Positions 8,601 through 15,774 of a stretch of 37,746 bases of DNA are shown piece after piece. The number at the start of each line of letters is the position of its first letter. The first letter of the stretch is position 1. The notes beneath the pieces were generated by a model. That model made no database searches. It was given only the letters and a program-made list of their open reading frames with translations, and had not been told where the DNA came from. Source of the stretch: Chloroflexota bacterium. Lineage in GTDB: Bacteria > Chloroflexota > Anaerolineae > Aggregatilineales > Phototrophicaceae. The stretch covers positions 1 through 37,746 of the forward strand of contig QUBZ01000039.1 of the NCBI GenBank assembly GCA_014338005.1. The letters are read 5' to 3'. A program made the position numbers and the translations under genes.

Positions 8601-10254
8601 ACGGGCGCTTTCCGGCGCGGAGGACGGCGAGTTAATTCTGTGGGACGTGGCGACCGGCGAGATCATCCGGCGTTTTGACGCCGGCAGCCCGGTTTACGAC
8701 CTGGCCTTCAGCAAGGGCGGTTTTACGGCGCTTTCCGGCAGCGCGGACGGCCTGATCACCCTCTGGAATGTGCAGTCCGGCGAACCGCTCATCCGTTTTG
8801 GAGCGGGCGGCGAAGGCCACACCGGCGAGATATGGAGCGTGGCATACACGCCGGACGAGCAGGGTTTTCTGTCCGGCTCCGACGACAGCAGCATCCTGCT
8901 GTGGAGCTTCGAGAGCGGCCAGCCGGTGCGCCGCTTCGAGGGGCATACCTCGCGGGTGACGAGCGTGGCCTTCAGCCCGGACGGCGCGACCGCCGTCTCC
9001 GGCAGCGAAGACAACGCCATCATCGTCTGGGATGTGGCGACCGGCGGCATCCAGCGCCGTTTCACCGGCCATACGTCGCTGGTGTACGGCGTGGCCTTCA
9101 GCCCGGACGGCGCGCGCATTTTGTCGGCCTCCTGGGACGGCACGCTGCGCCTGTGGGACCTGGAAAACGGCGCGCAGGTGCGGCGCTACGATGCCCACGC
9201 CGGGGAAGTACGCGGCGTGGCCTTCAGCCCGGACGGCAGCCGGGCGCTGGCGGCGCTGGCGGACGGCACGCTGGCGCTGTGGGATGTGGCAAGCGGGGAC
9301 GAAATTCGCCGCCTGGAGGGGCATACCGGGGCGGTAAATGTCGTCACCTTCAGCCCCGACGGGCGTTTTGCCCTCTCCGGCTCCGACGATCTGAGCCTGA
9401 TCCTGTGGGACGTGGAAACCGGCGCGCTCGTGCGGCGCTTCGGCGGCGCGGGCAGCCAGGCCGGACACAGCGACGGCGTGTGGGCGGCGGCCTTCAGCCC
9501 GGACGGCTTAACCGCCGTTTCCGGCTCGCGGGATAATACGCTGATCGTCTGGGATGTGGCGACCGGCCAGCAGCGGCAGCGGTTGTTCGGCCACACCTTC
9601 CGCGTTACCGGCGCGGCCCTCAGCCCCGACGGCAGCCTGCTGCTTTCGTCCGGTTTCGACAACCTGCTCATCCTGTGGGATATGTTCGACGGGGCGGTCA
9701 TCCGCCGCTTCGAGGGACATAGCGACTGGGTGCGGAGTGCGGCCTTCAGCCCCAACGGGCGCTATGCCCTGTCCGGCTCGGCGGATAATACGCTGATTTT
9801 GTGGGATGTGGAAACCGGCGAGCGCCTGCGCCGCTATGAAGGCCACACGGCCCAGGTTTACAGCGCGGTTTTCAGCCCCGACGGGCGCTACGCCCTGTCC
9901 GGCTCGGCGGATGCCACGCTGATCGTGTGGGACATCGCCACCGGGGCGGAACTGCGCCGTTTTACCGGACACGCCGGCGATGTGCGGAGCGTCACCTTCA
10001 GCCCCGACGGGCGCTATGCGCTGTCCGGCTCCGGCGACGGCACGGTGCGCCTGTGGCAGATTTCGCTGGAGACGGACGAGCTGGAAAGCTGGATTCGCGC
10101 CAACCGCTACGTGCGCGAGCTGACCTGCGCCGAACGTGAGCTGTACGGCGTCGCGCCGCTTTGCCCTACGCCCACGCCGATCTTCGGCCCGGAAACCGTA
10201 CAGCGGGAAATTATGGCGCAACCATCCGGCGATTCTGGCGTATACTATGGGTAG
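5620..10254 (+). CDS. Ser/Thr kinase – STAND NTPase – TM – 14×WD40 protein
   Basis: A 1544-residue multidomain signalling protein. Residues 18-285 are a Hanks-type Ser/Thr kinase with IGQGGFGAVY, catalytic K47, HRDLKPDN (D140), DFG (158-160) and the SPYYLSPEQ activation segment, so it should be active. Residues about 315-760 form a STAND-type (nSTAND) ATPase with Walker A GPSGSGKSS (about 357-365) and Walker B LVIDQFEE. A single hydrophobic helix lies at about 771-796 after a basic stretch, then a coiled coil. Fourteen WD40 repeats run from about 888 to 1480, the number needed for two seven-bladed propellers. The kinase and ATPase are presumably cytosolic; the propellers would be outside if the helix spans the membrane. 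ATG 5620 has AAGGA 7 nt upstream. Several WD repeats are nearly identical in DNA, a sign of recent duplication or gene conversion. Ligand and substrates are unknown. Confidence 0.9.
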   Translation: MTATLTPADMSGQTIKGYELQERIGQGGFGAVYRAYQPSVRREVAIKVILPEFANQPEFIRRFEAEAQLVAHLEHLHIVPLYDYWRDATGAYLVMRWLRGGSLRQALKSGAWPLDDVGRLVEQITAGLAVAHRHGVVHRDLKPDNILLDDDHNAYLADFGIAKDLQNLARIETIYAAEEEEGRLMGSPYYLSPEQIRLEPVSPRSDIYSLGIVLYEILTGKTPFEGLPIATVITKHLEEPLPHLLDARPDLPAALHHIIAKATEKKPADRYPGVAALYADFRRALAESLAGPDMALTPVIGDFAPDLDETVELINPYKGLRAFQEADAGDFYGREALVGRLLERLQTGPARFLAVVGPSGSGKSSVVKAGLIPQLRRGALPDSDRWFIVEMTPGARPLEELEAALLRVAVNPPASLLPQLREDARGLARAAKRALPDGGELALVIDQFEEVFTLVEDEVERAHFLTILGAAALDPAGRLRIIVTLRADFYDRPLLYPDFGELVRACTEVVLPLAREELERAIIEPAEKARMQMEMGLVPEIVAEVGEQPGALPLLQYALTELFERRDGRWLTVQAYRSIGGISGALARRADDLYDRLDESGQSVARQMFLRLVTLNEGAEDTRRRARLDELLSLQGDPALMQAVLERFGKYRLLTFDHDPATRTPTVEVAHEALIRQWPRLRGWLRDSREDLRTQRRLAAATDDWLKMGKDASFLASGTRLEQFEAWAGETSLALTEDEAAYLQASLAERDRQRAAEAARREKEAALERRSRRFLQALAAVLAAATLVALALTGVALNQNDIAQQNAATATIAQGQALAQADNAATAAADAERSAADARSLALTSGSQLALNSSNTDLALALALEASRIGRPTTQMQRTLAEAAYAPGTRRIFTGHTDRVTTAAFSPDGAIAVSGSRDNTLILWDTATGGLQRRLQGHADWVWDAAFSPDGRWVLSASADKTLILWDAAGGQIVRRFEGHAAAVRCVAFDGAGERALSGAEDGELILWDVATGEIIRRFDAGSPVYDLAFSKGGFTALSGSADGLITLWNVQSGEPLIRFGAGGEGHTGEIWSVAYTPDEQGFLSGSDDSSILLWSFESGQPVRRFEGHTSRVTSVAFSPDGATAVSGSEDNAIIVWDVATGGIQRRFTGHTSLVYGVAFSPDGARILSASWDGTLRLWDLENGAQVRRYDAHAGEVRGVAFSPDGSRALAALADGTLALWDVASGDEIRRLEGHTGAVNVVTFSPDGRFALSGSDDLSLILWDVETGALVRRFGGAGSQAGHSDGVWAAAFSPDGLTAVSGSRDNTLIVWDVATGQQRQRLFGHTFRVTGAALSPDGSLLLSSGFDNLLILWDMFDGAVIRRFEGHSDWVRSAAFSPNGRYALSGSADNTLILWDVETGERLRRYEGHTAQVYSAVFSPDGRYALSGSADATLIVWDIATGAELRRFTGHAGDVRSVTFSPDGRYALSGSGDGTVRLWQISLETDELESWIRANRYVRELTCAERELYGVAPLCPTPTPIFGPETVQREIMAQPSGDSGVYYG

Positions 10255-10281
10255 CTATTGTTTGAAGGAATCGAACGTTTT

Positions 10282-11049
10282 ATGCGGATACGACGACGAC
10301 ACACGGCCTGGCTGGCGATCCTCGGCGTGATTGTGGCGGCGGTGGCGCTGTCCGGCGTGGCGGTGCCGGCGGTGGCGCTGGCGCTTGTGGCGCTGTACGC
10401 GGTGGCGCTGGCCGCTTCGTTGATTGAGGTGGATTCCCGGCGGCTGCGCGATACCGTTCAGACTTCGTCCCTGTCCCGGATGCGGATGAGTCCCCAGGCG
10501 CGCGAAGCCGCCGAACGCGCCCGCCGCCGCAGCGGTTTTACGCCGGCAGGGCTGACGCTGCTGGACGTGGGGTTAATCAGTCTGCATTCCAGCAGCGAAG
10601 GGATGCTGATGCGCCGCTCGCGCAGTGTTTCGCTGGATGACAACGGCGTGCGCCCCTACATAACGCTGCACGTACAGCCGGAAACCGCCGACCGCAACGC
10701 GCTCGTCCGTTTTGAAATCCTCGACAGCAACGGCCAGATGCAGTTCGTCCACGAAATGAAGTGTTACCTGCGCGACGGCGAAATGAACATCCTGGCCGAC
10801 CACCACCTGCCGCTGGCCGACAATCAGCGCCTATCCAGCGCGGGCGATTGGGACTTGCGCGCCTTCGTGGACGGGGCGCTGATCGGTGTGCTGTCCTTCA
10901 CTATGTCACCTTCGTTGGAGGAACGCCGCCGGCAGTTCGCCCGCAGCCAGGATGAGGACTTCGACCGGCTGCGCGAGATCGAAACGGACGACGAGCCGGT
11001 GTCGCTGGAAGACCTGCTGCGCGCCAAAAGCCGCGACCAGCGCCGATAG
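10282..11049 (+). CDS. Two-TM protein, paralogue of its downstream neighbour
   Basis: A 255-residue protein of unknown family. The arginine-rich start is followed by two hydrophobic helices (about 9-30 and 31-48), then a soluble domain. The later part contains RFEILDSNGQMQFVHE, then a strand-rich stretch, and a C-terminal SLEDLLRAK motif. The next protein carries the same layout and motifs (KFEILDSDGQAIFIHE, SLDDLL), so the two are tandem duplicates. ATG 10282 is preferred, with GAAGGA about 12 nt upstream; TTG 10258 is the alternative. A TATACT box at 10241 in the end of the kinase gene could be a -10, but no good -35 is visible. The short gap to the kinase gene suggests shared expression. 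Confidence 0.6.
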   Translation: MRIRRRHTAWLAILGVIVAAVALSGVAVPAVALALVALYAVALAASLIEVDSRRLRDTVQTSSLSRMRMSPQAREAAERARRRSGFTPAGLTLLDVGLISLHSSSEGMLMRRSRSVSLDDNGVRPYITLHVQPETADRNALVRFEILDSNGQMQFVHEMKCYLRDGEMNILADHHLPLADNQRLSSAGDWDLRAFVDGALIGVLSFTMSPSLEERRRQFARSQDEDFDRLREIETDDEPVSLEDLLRAKSRDQRR

Positions 11050-11060
11050 GAGCAAAAAGC

Positions 11061-11843
11061 ATGAATAACCGGCAACCCAATCGCCAATTTGGGGAGGTGC
11101 TGCTCGGCCTGCTGCTGCTGGTGATCGGCCTGAGCGCGCTGGCCGAAGGCGCGTTCCCCTGGCTGCTGCTGGTCGCCGCCGGCGGTTACATGCTGTGGCG
11201 GCAGTACCAGGCCTCACAACGGGATGATCTGTCCGACGAGTTGTTTGAAGAAGTCCACAGCGCCGGCCGCCAATCCGGCGCGGAAACGGTCTACGCCCAT
11301 GCGCTGAAATCCGTCGAGCGCGCCGGGCTGGACCCCAACGAAGTGCGCGTGCTGCCGGTGGACATCGGCGTGATGGCTTTTCGCGGCGACAGCGACCCGA
11401 CCGTTTACCGCACGCGGCCCATCCCGGACGACGTGGATTATGTGCAGCCGTTCGTGCAGCTTCGGCTGCCGACCAAAGCGACCGGGCGCATCAAATTTGA
11501 GATTCTCGACAGCGACGGCCAGGCCATTTTTATCCACGAGGATTTTCACCAGTTGGAGCGAGGCCGCAACCTGATTACCCCGGCGGCGCGGCTGCCGATT
11601 CACGATGCCCAGGCCATGCACAATGCCTGGCAGCTTCGCATCAGCGCCGACGGCCTGACGCTGGCAACCCACCGTTTTGACTGGCAGGAGTCGAACCTGA
11701 ACCGGGTGCGGCGGCATCTGGCCGAAGACGGCGAGATCAGCAACGAACTGCGCGCCGCCCTGACCGAAAACCGGCTGAATCGAATCAGCCTGGACGATCT
11801 GCTTTCGTACCAGGATGATGCCGAACAGCAGCAAAAAGGTTGA
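11061..11843 (+). CDS. Two-TM protein, paralogue of its upstream neighbour
   Basis: A 260-residue protein with two N-terminal hydrophobic segments (about 10-28 and 31-46) and a soluble domain. It shares with the preceding protein the ILDSDGQ core, a strand-rich region and the C-terminal SLDDLL motif. TAGGAG overlapping the upstream stop gives an RBS 8 nt from the ATG, so the pair is almost certainly translated from one mRNA. No known domain was recognised. The stop lies 7 nt from the end of the convergent receiver gene. Confidence 0.6.
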   Translation: MNNRQPNRQFGEVLLGLLLLVIGLSALAEGAFPWLLLVAAGGYMLWRQYQASQRDDLSDELFEEVHSAGRQSGAETVYAHALKSVERAGLDPNEVRVLPVDIGVMAFRGDSDPTVYRTRPIPDDVDYVQPFVQLRLPTKATGRIKFEILDSDGQAIFIHEDFHQLERGRNLITPAARLPIHDAQAMHNAWQLRISADGLTLATHRFDWQESNLNRVRRHLAEDGEISNELRAALTENRLNRISLDDLLSYQDDAEQQQKG

Positions 11844-11850
11844 AGCGTCT

Positions 11851-12222
11851 TTAAACCGGCGCGCCGAGGCAGTTCTGGACGACCCGGATGACTTCCTCAG
11901 GACGAAACGGCTTCAGCAGCGCGCCATCCGCGCCGATGCGCCGGATGAACTCCTGGTCGCGCACGCGCGCCCCGGCGCTGAACAGAATCACGGGGAGATG
12001 AGAGAAAGCCGGATCGTGTTTGAGGGTCGCGCACACCTCGCCCCCGCTCATGTTCGGCAGCATGTCGTCAATCAAAAGCAGGTCTACCGGGTAGGCGCGA
12101 ACGATCTGTAAAGCCTGCACGCCGTCCGAGGCCGCCAGGATGTTATACCCGGCACGCCGTAGGATCATGTCCAGGATGTCCAGAAAGGCGGGTTCGTCGT
12201 CAACGATCAAAATGGTTTGCAT
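11851..12222 (-). CDS. Single-domain response regulator (CheY-like receiver)
   Basis: A 123-residue stand-alone receiver domain with no output domain. The acidic pair D8/D9 binds Mg2+, D52 in LLIDDMLP is the probable phospho-acceptor, S82 occupies the conserved Ser/Thr position (ILFSAG), and K104 lies in the KPF motif. It would accept phosphate from a sensor kinase and act by protein contact. No kinase gene adjoins it; the nearest orphan kinases lie from 19209 onward on the other strand. It converges on the paralogue at 11843 with a 7-nt gap, so the two transcripts probably overlap. TTGTCA on the minus strand 17 nt from an AT-rich ATAAAA box in 12223-12317 is a weak promoter candidate. Confidence 0.88.
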   Translation of the reverse strand: MQTILIVDDEPAFLDILDMILRRAGYNILAASDGVQALQIVRAYPVDLLLIDDMLPNMSGGEVCATLKHDPAFSHLPVILFSAGARVRDQEFIRRIGADGALLKPFRPEEVIRVVQNCLGAPV

Positions 12223-12317
12223 GAGTATAGTTAAACTCTAGACGCCGTTCCATTTTTATCGTAACACGCCTCGACTTGACAAAACCTTAACGAATGCACG
12301 GGAATCATTAAGATTTT

Positions 12318-13358
12318 TTAGGTCAGATGCGCGCAAACCCGCGCGGTAAACTCCATCGTCGAAATCGCCCCCTCGCTGTAAATATCAATCGTATGGTCGC
12401 CTTCGCTGAAGGTCGCGCGGACGGCCTCTTCAATCCGGCGCGCGGCTTCTGGCCGCCGCCAGTGGTGGTCAAGCAGCATCGCCAGGCTGAGGATGGTGGC
12501 GGTGGGGTTGGCTAGGCCCTTCCCGGCAATGCTGTCGGCATTACCATGAATCGGCTCAGCAATCGCCACACCGTCCCCCAGGCTGAGCGACGGCGCGAGT
12601 CCCAGCCCGCCGCCCCAGGCAGCGGCCATGTCCGAGAGGATGTCGCCGTACAGATTCGGCGTCAGAATCACGTCAAAACGGCTGGGGTCTTTGACCATCC
12701 AGTAGGCCGCCGTATCCACAAACAGCTCGTCGGTTACGATCTCCGGGTAATAACCGGCTACTTCCAGCGCCACGCGGCGGAACAGGCCGTCCGACTGCTG
12801 CAAGACATTGGCCTTATGCACGATGGTGATTTTTCGGCGTGATGTGCGGGCCGCCAGTTCGTAGGCCAGGCGGGCGACACGCTCGGTCGCTTCGCGGGTG
12901 ATGACTTTTTCCGCCACTCCCCGGCGTCCCTCATCTTCGGTGTGTTCGTGGCCGATGTACAGGTCTTCGGTGTTTTCCCGCACCACCAGCAAATCCACGC
13001 CCTCGCGGGAAGTGGGAACCGGCAGATGGCGAACGGGCCGCAGGTTGGCGAAGGCCTGAAGCGCGCGCCGCAGCGAAACCACCGGCGAAAAATACCCCTC
13101 AACCGGATAAGGCGGAGAAACAACCGCGCCGATCAGCACCGCCCGGCAGCGTCCCGCTTCTTCCAGGGTCGCCTCCGGCAGCGGCGTGCCGCAGGCCTGA
13201 AAACATTCCCATCCCGCTTTGGATGGATGGACGACCACATCCGGTGCGATTATTTCCAGCACGCGAATCGCCGCCGGGACGATCTCGCGCCCGATGCCAT
13301 CACCCTCGATCAGACAAAGTTCTAAGGGCTGCTCAGAATGTGGTGGATTGGTGTTCAT
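12318..13358 (-). CDS. Isocitrate/3-isopropylmalate/homoisocitrate dehydrogenase-family enzyme
   Basis: A 346-residue beta-hydroxyacid oxidative decarboxylase. It shows the GDGIGREI start (residues 19-26), the substrate-binding SPVVSLRR stretch (91-98), RENTEDLY (127-134), catalytic K182 in IVHKAN, metal ligands D239 and D243 in NLYGDILSD, and the C-terminal EPIHGNADSIAGKGLANP cofactor loop. The SPxxxLRRxLxxFAxLRP pattern is most like homoisocitrate or isopropylmalate enzymes. Oddly, the cofactor loop has AD-S where isopropylmalate dehydrogenases have AP-D, so the Asp that favours NAD is displaced. No leu or lysine-pathway genes adjoin it, so substrate and cofactor are left open. ATG 13358 opens directly into the GDGIG region. 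Confidence 0.8.
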   Translation of the reverse strand: MNTNPPHSEQPLELCLIEGDGIGREIVPAAIRVLEIIAPDVVVHPSKAGWECFQACGTPLPEATLEEAGRCRAVLIGAVVSPPYPVEGYFSPVVSLRRALQAFANLRPVRHLPVPTSREGVDLLVVRENTEDLYIGHEHTEDEGRRGVAEKVITREATERVARLAYELAARTSRRKITIVHKANVLQQSDGLFRRVALEVAGYYPEIVTDELFVDTAAYWMVKDPSRFDVILTPNLYGDILSDMAAAWGGGLGLAPSLSLGDGVAIAEPIHGNADSIAGKGLANPTATILSLAMLLDHHWRRPEAARRIEEAVRATFSEGDHTIDIYSEGAISTMEFTARVCAHLT

Positions 13359-13396
13359 GTTATACCCATGCTAATATACAATTCGCGGAAATAGAG

Positions 13397-13425
13397 GGTA
13401 TATCCAGAACAATTCTATTCGCCAA
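13397..13425 (-). promoter_or_regulatory. Candidate promoter of the dehydrogenase gene
   Basis: On the minus strand TTGGCG (13425-13420) and TATACC (13402-13397) are separated by exactly 17 nt, about 40 nt upstream of the ATG. The surrounding 13359-13527 is a 169-bp AT-richer gap with no gene seen. The boxes are only moderately close to consensus. Confidence 0.35.
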
Positions 13426-13527
13426 AAAATTAAGTGCGCGGAAACAACGAGCCATCAAATCAAGAGGAAACGAAACACCCCCATCCAAAACAGATTATGA
13501 CTCGCCGGCGGCCTCTTGTCGAGAATT

Positions 13528-15663
13528 TCAGGGCAAAATATCAATGCCGGCGCTGTCCAGCATGAACATCTGCTGGCAGTCCAGGGGCGTTTCGCCGTTT
13601 TCGGGCGTCAAACGCCGGTACGAGCCGTCGGCTTGCAGTTCCCAGCCGGATAGATTATCGTGCATGTAGGTGGACAGTATCCGCAGCACCCGCCGCTGGA
13701 GGTGCGGGTCAAGGATAGGGAAAACCACTTCCACACGGTTGTACAGGTTGCGGCGCATCAGGTCGGCACTGCCCAGATAAACGCGCTGGTCGGGCGCGGC
13801 GTTCAGGAAATAATAAATCCGGCTGTGTTCGAGAAAGCGCCCCACATGGCTTATCACGCGGATGTTCTCGCTGATGCCGGGCAGCCCAGGGCGCAGGCAG
13901 CACAGGCCGCGCACCAGCAGGTCTATCTGGACGCCGGCCCGCGAGGCCGCGTACAGCTTTTGAATCATCACCTCTTCTTCAAGCTGGTTCATCTTAAAGA
14001 TCAACCGCGCCGGTTTGCCGGCCCGCGCCGCCGCGATCTCGCCGTCAATCAGCTTCAACAGCGTTGTGTGCAGGTACTCCGGCGCGACCAGCAGCCGCTT
14101 GTAGCTGGTGGTCGGCGCGTAGCCGGTCAGCCGGTTGAACAGGCGCGAGGCGTCGTCGGCCAGCTCGCGGTTGGCGGTCAGCAGGCCCATATCGGTATAA
14201 ATGCGGGCGGTGGTGGCGTTGTAGTTGCCGGTCCCCAGGTGGACGTAGCGGCGCACGCCGTCGCCTTCGCGGCGCACCACCAGCGACACTTTGGCATGGG
14301 TTTTCACCGGCAGTTCCTCGACGCCGTAGGTGACATGCACGCCTTTATGCTCCAGCGCGCGCGCCCATTCCAGGTTGTTTTCCTCGTCAAAGCGCGCTTT
14401 CAGTTCCACCAGCACGGCCACCTGTTTGTCGTTGTCGCGGGCTTCCAGCAGCGCCTCAACGACCGGCGAATTTTTGCCGACCCGGTACAGCGTGGCTTTG
14501 ATCGCCAGCACGTCCGGGTCTTTGGCCGCCAGCCGGAAGAAATCCTCCACCGGCTTGAACGAGTCGTAGGGATGGTGCAGAAGGATATCCTGCTGGCGAA
14601 TGATGGAGAACAGGTCGCTGCCGTTGTTCAGCGCCTCCGGCAGGCGCGGCACGTAAACCGGGTACTTCAGGTCAGGGCGATCGAGGCCGGTCAGTTCAAA
14701 CAGGCTGCTGGCCCCCAGCGCGCCGTCAATCCGGTATACGTCGCGTTCTGGGTCTACTCGAAGCTGGAGAATAAGCTGGTTGAGGATTTTGGGGGTGATG
14801 TTTTCCGGCACGCTCAGGCGTACAATCGGCCCGAAGCGCCGCTCGCGCACCGTCTCCTCAATCAGCGAACTCATATCCATCACGTCGTCTTCTTCGTATT
14901 CATAGTCAATATCGGCGTTGCGCGTCACGCGGAATGGATACTGCTCGACGACCCGCATTCCGGGGAACAGGGTATCCAGATTGTTGGCGATCACGTCTTC
15001 CAGCCAGACATAGGTTGTCTGGTCGTGCGTTACCCCGGCGTAGCGGCGCATGACGCTGCCGACGCTCACCAGGCGGGGCAGCACGTCCGGCACTTTCAGC
15101 CGCACGAATTCGCGGTGATGGTTTTTACCGTGTGCGCGTTCCAAAACCACCGCCAGATTAAGGCTGAGGTTGGAGATAAACGGGAATGGCCGGGCATGGT
15201 CTACCGCCAGCGGCGTCAGCACCGGGAAAACTTCCTCGTAAAAATAAGCGCGCAGGGACTCCTGCTGGTGCGGCTCCAGGTCGGCAATCTGCGCCACCAG
15301 GATGCCCTGTTCGGCCAGCCCGGCAAACACCTCGCGCATGGTTTCGCGCTGCTGCCGAACCAACCCCATCACCTGCCGCCGAATCTCGAACAGCAGTTGG
15401 GAGGGCGCAAAACCATCCGGGCGGGCGCTCATCATACCCAGTTTGAGTTTGTTATGCACCGCCGCCACGCGCACCATGTAAAACTCGTCCAGGTTGTTGC
15501 TGAAGATCGCCAGGAACTTCACCCGTTCCAGCAGGGGCAGGCTGCTGTCCTGGGCCAGCGCCAGCACGCGCCGGTTGAACTCGATCCAGCTCAGTTCGCG
15601 GTTAAAAAACGTATCCGGCCCCAGTTCGGGCAGCGGCTCTTGCGCTTCGACAGCGGCAGACAT
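13528..15663 (-). CDS. ppk1: Polyphosphate kinase 1
   Basis: Transfers the gamma-phosphate of ATP reversibly onto inorganic polyphosphate chains, and so links the window to phosphate storage and stress physiology. At 711 residues it has normal length. The N-terminal FFNRELSWIEFNRRVL (about 19-34) and NNLDEFYMVRV are hallmarks. The PLD-like catalytic region carries H456 in KTHAK (the autophosphorylated histidine by family alignment) and H613 in FLEHSRIYYF. YVHLGTGNYN and GSADLMRRNLYNRVEVVFPI are also present. The translated frame is intact. No exopolyphosphatase gene is nearby. The start ATG precedes an acidic, proline-rich lead-in of about 18 residues. Confidence 0.96.
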   Translation of the reverse strand: MSAAVEAQEPLPELGPDTFFNRELSWIEFNRRVLALAQDSSLPLLERVKFLAIFSNNLDEFYMVRVAAVHNKLKLGMMSARPDGFAPSQLLFEIRRQVMGLVRQQRETMREVFAGLAEQGILVAQIADLEPHQQESLRAYFYEEVFPVLTPLAVDHARPFPFISNLSLNLAVVLERAHGKNHHREFVRLKVPDVLPRLVSVGSVMRRYAGVTHDQTTYVWLEDVIANNLDTLFPGMRVVEQYPFRVTRNADIDYEYEEDDVMDMSSLIEETVRERRFGPIVRLSVPENITPKILNQLILQLRVDPERDVYRIDGALGASSLFELTGLDRPDLKYPVYVPRLPEALNNGSDLFSIIRQQDILLHHPYDSFKPVEDFFRLAAKDPDVLAIKATLYRVGKNSPVVEALLEARDNDKQVAVLVELKARFDEENNLEWARALEHKGVHVTYGVEELPVKTHAKVSLVVRREGDGVRRYVHLGTGNYNATTARIYTDMGLLTANRELADDASRLFNRLTGYAPTTSYKRLLVAPEYLHTTLLKLIDGEIAAARAGKPARLIFKMNQLEEEVMIQKLYAASRAGVQIDLLVRGLCCLRPGLPGISENIRVISHVGRFLEHSRIYYFLNAAPDQRVYLGSADLMRRNLYNRVEVVFPILDPHLQRRVLRILSTYMHDNLSGWELQADGSYRRLTPENGETPLDCQQMFMLDSAGIDILP

Positions 15664-15733
15664 AATCCAAAACCTGATATAACAATTCCGTTTGATGACA
15701 TCTAGTGTAACGAATTTTCTGCCGCAGGCACAA

Positions 15734-15758
15734 GGGGGCAGGTTTTGAGCCTGCCCCC
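15734..15758 (-). terminator. Hairpin terminator of the protease gene
   Basis: A perfect 9-bp stem (GGGGGCAGG at 15734-15742, CCTGCCCCC at 15750-15758, 7-nt loop) sits 16 nt past the protease stop. On the minus strand it is followed by only a short T-containing stretch (TTGTG), so termination may be incomplete and could let transcription continue into ppk1. Confidence 0.55.
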
Positions 15759-15774
15759 GGTGGCGCCATTGAGC

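Noticed and set aside
13660..15705. 681-residue plus-strand frame opposite ppk1
   Set aside because: It is an antisense shadow. The minus strand encodes a complete polyphosphate kinase with all motifs.
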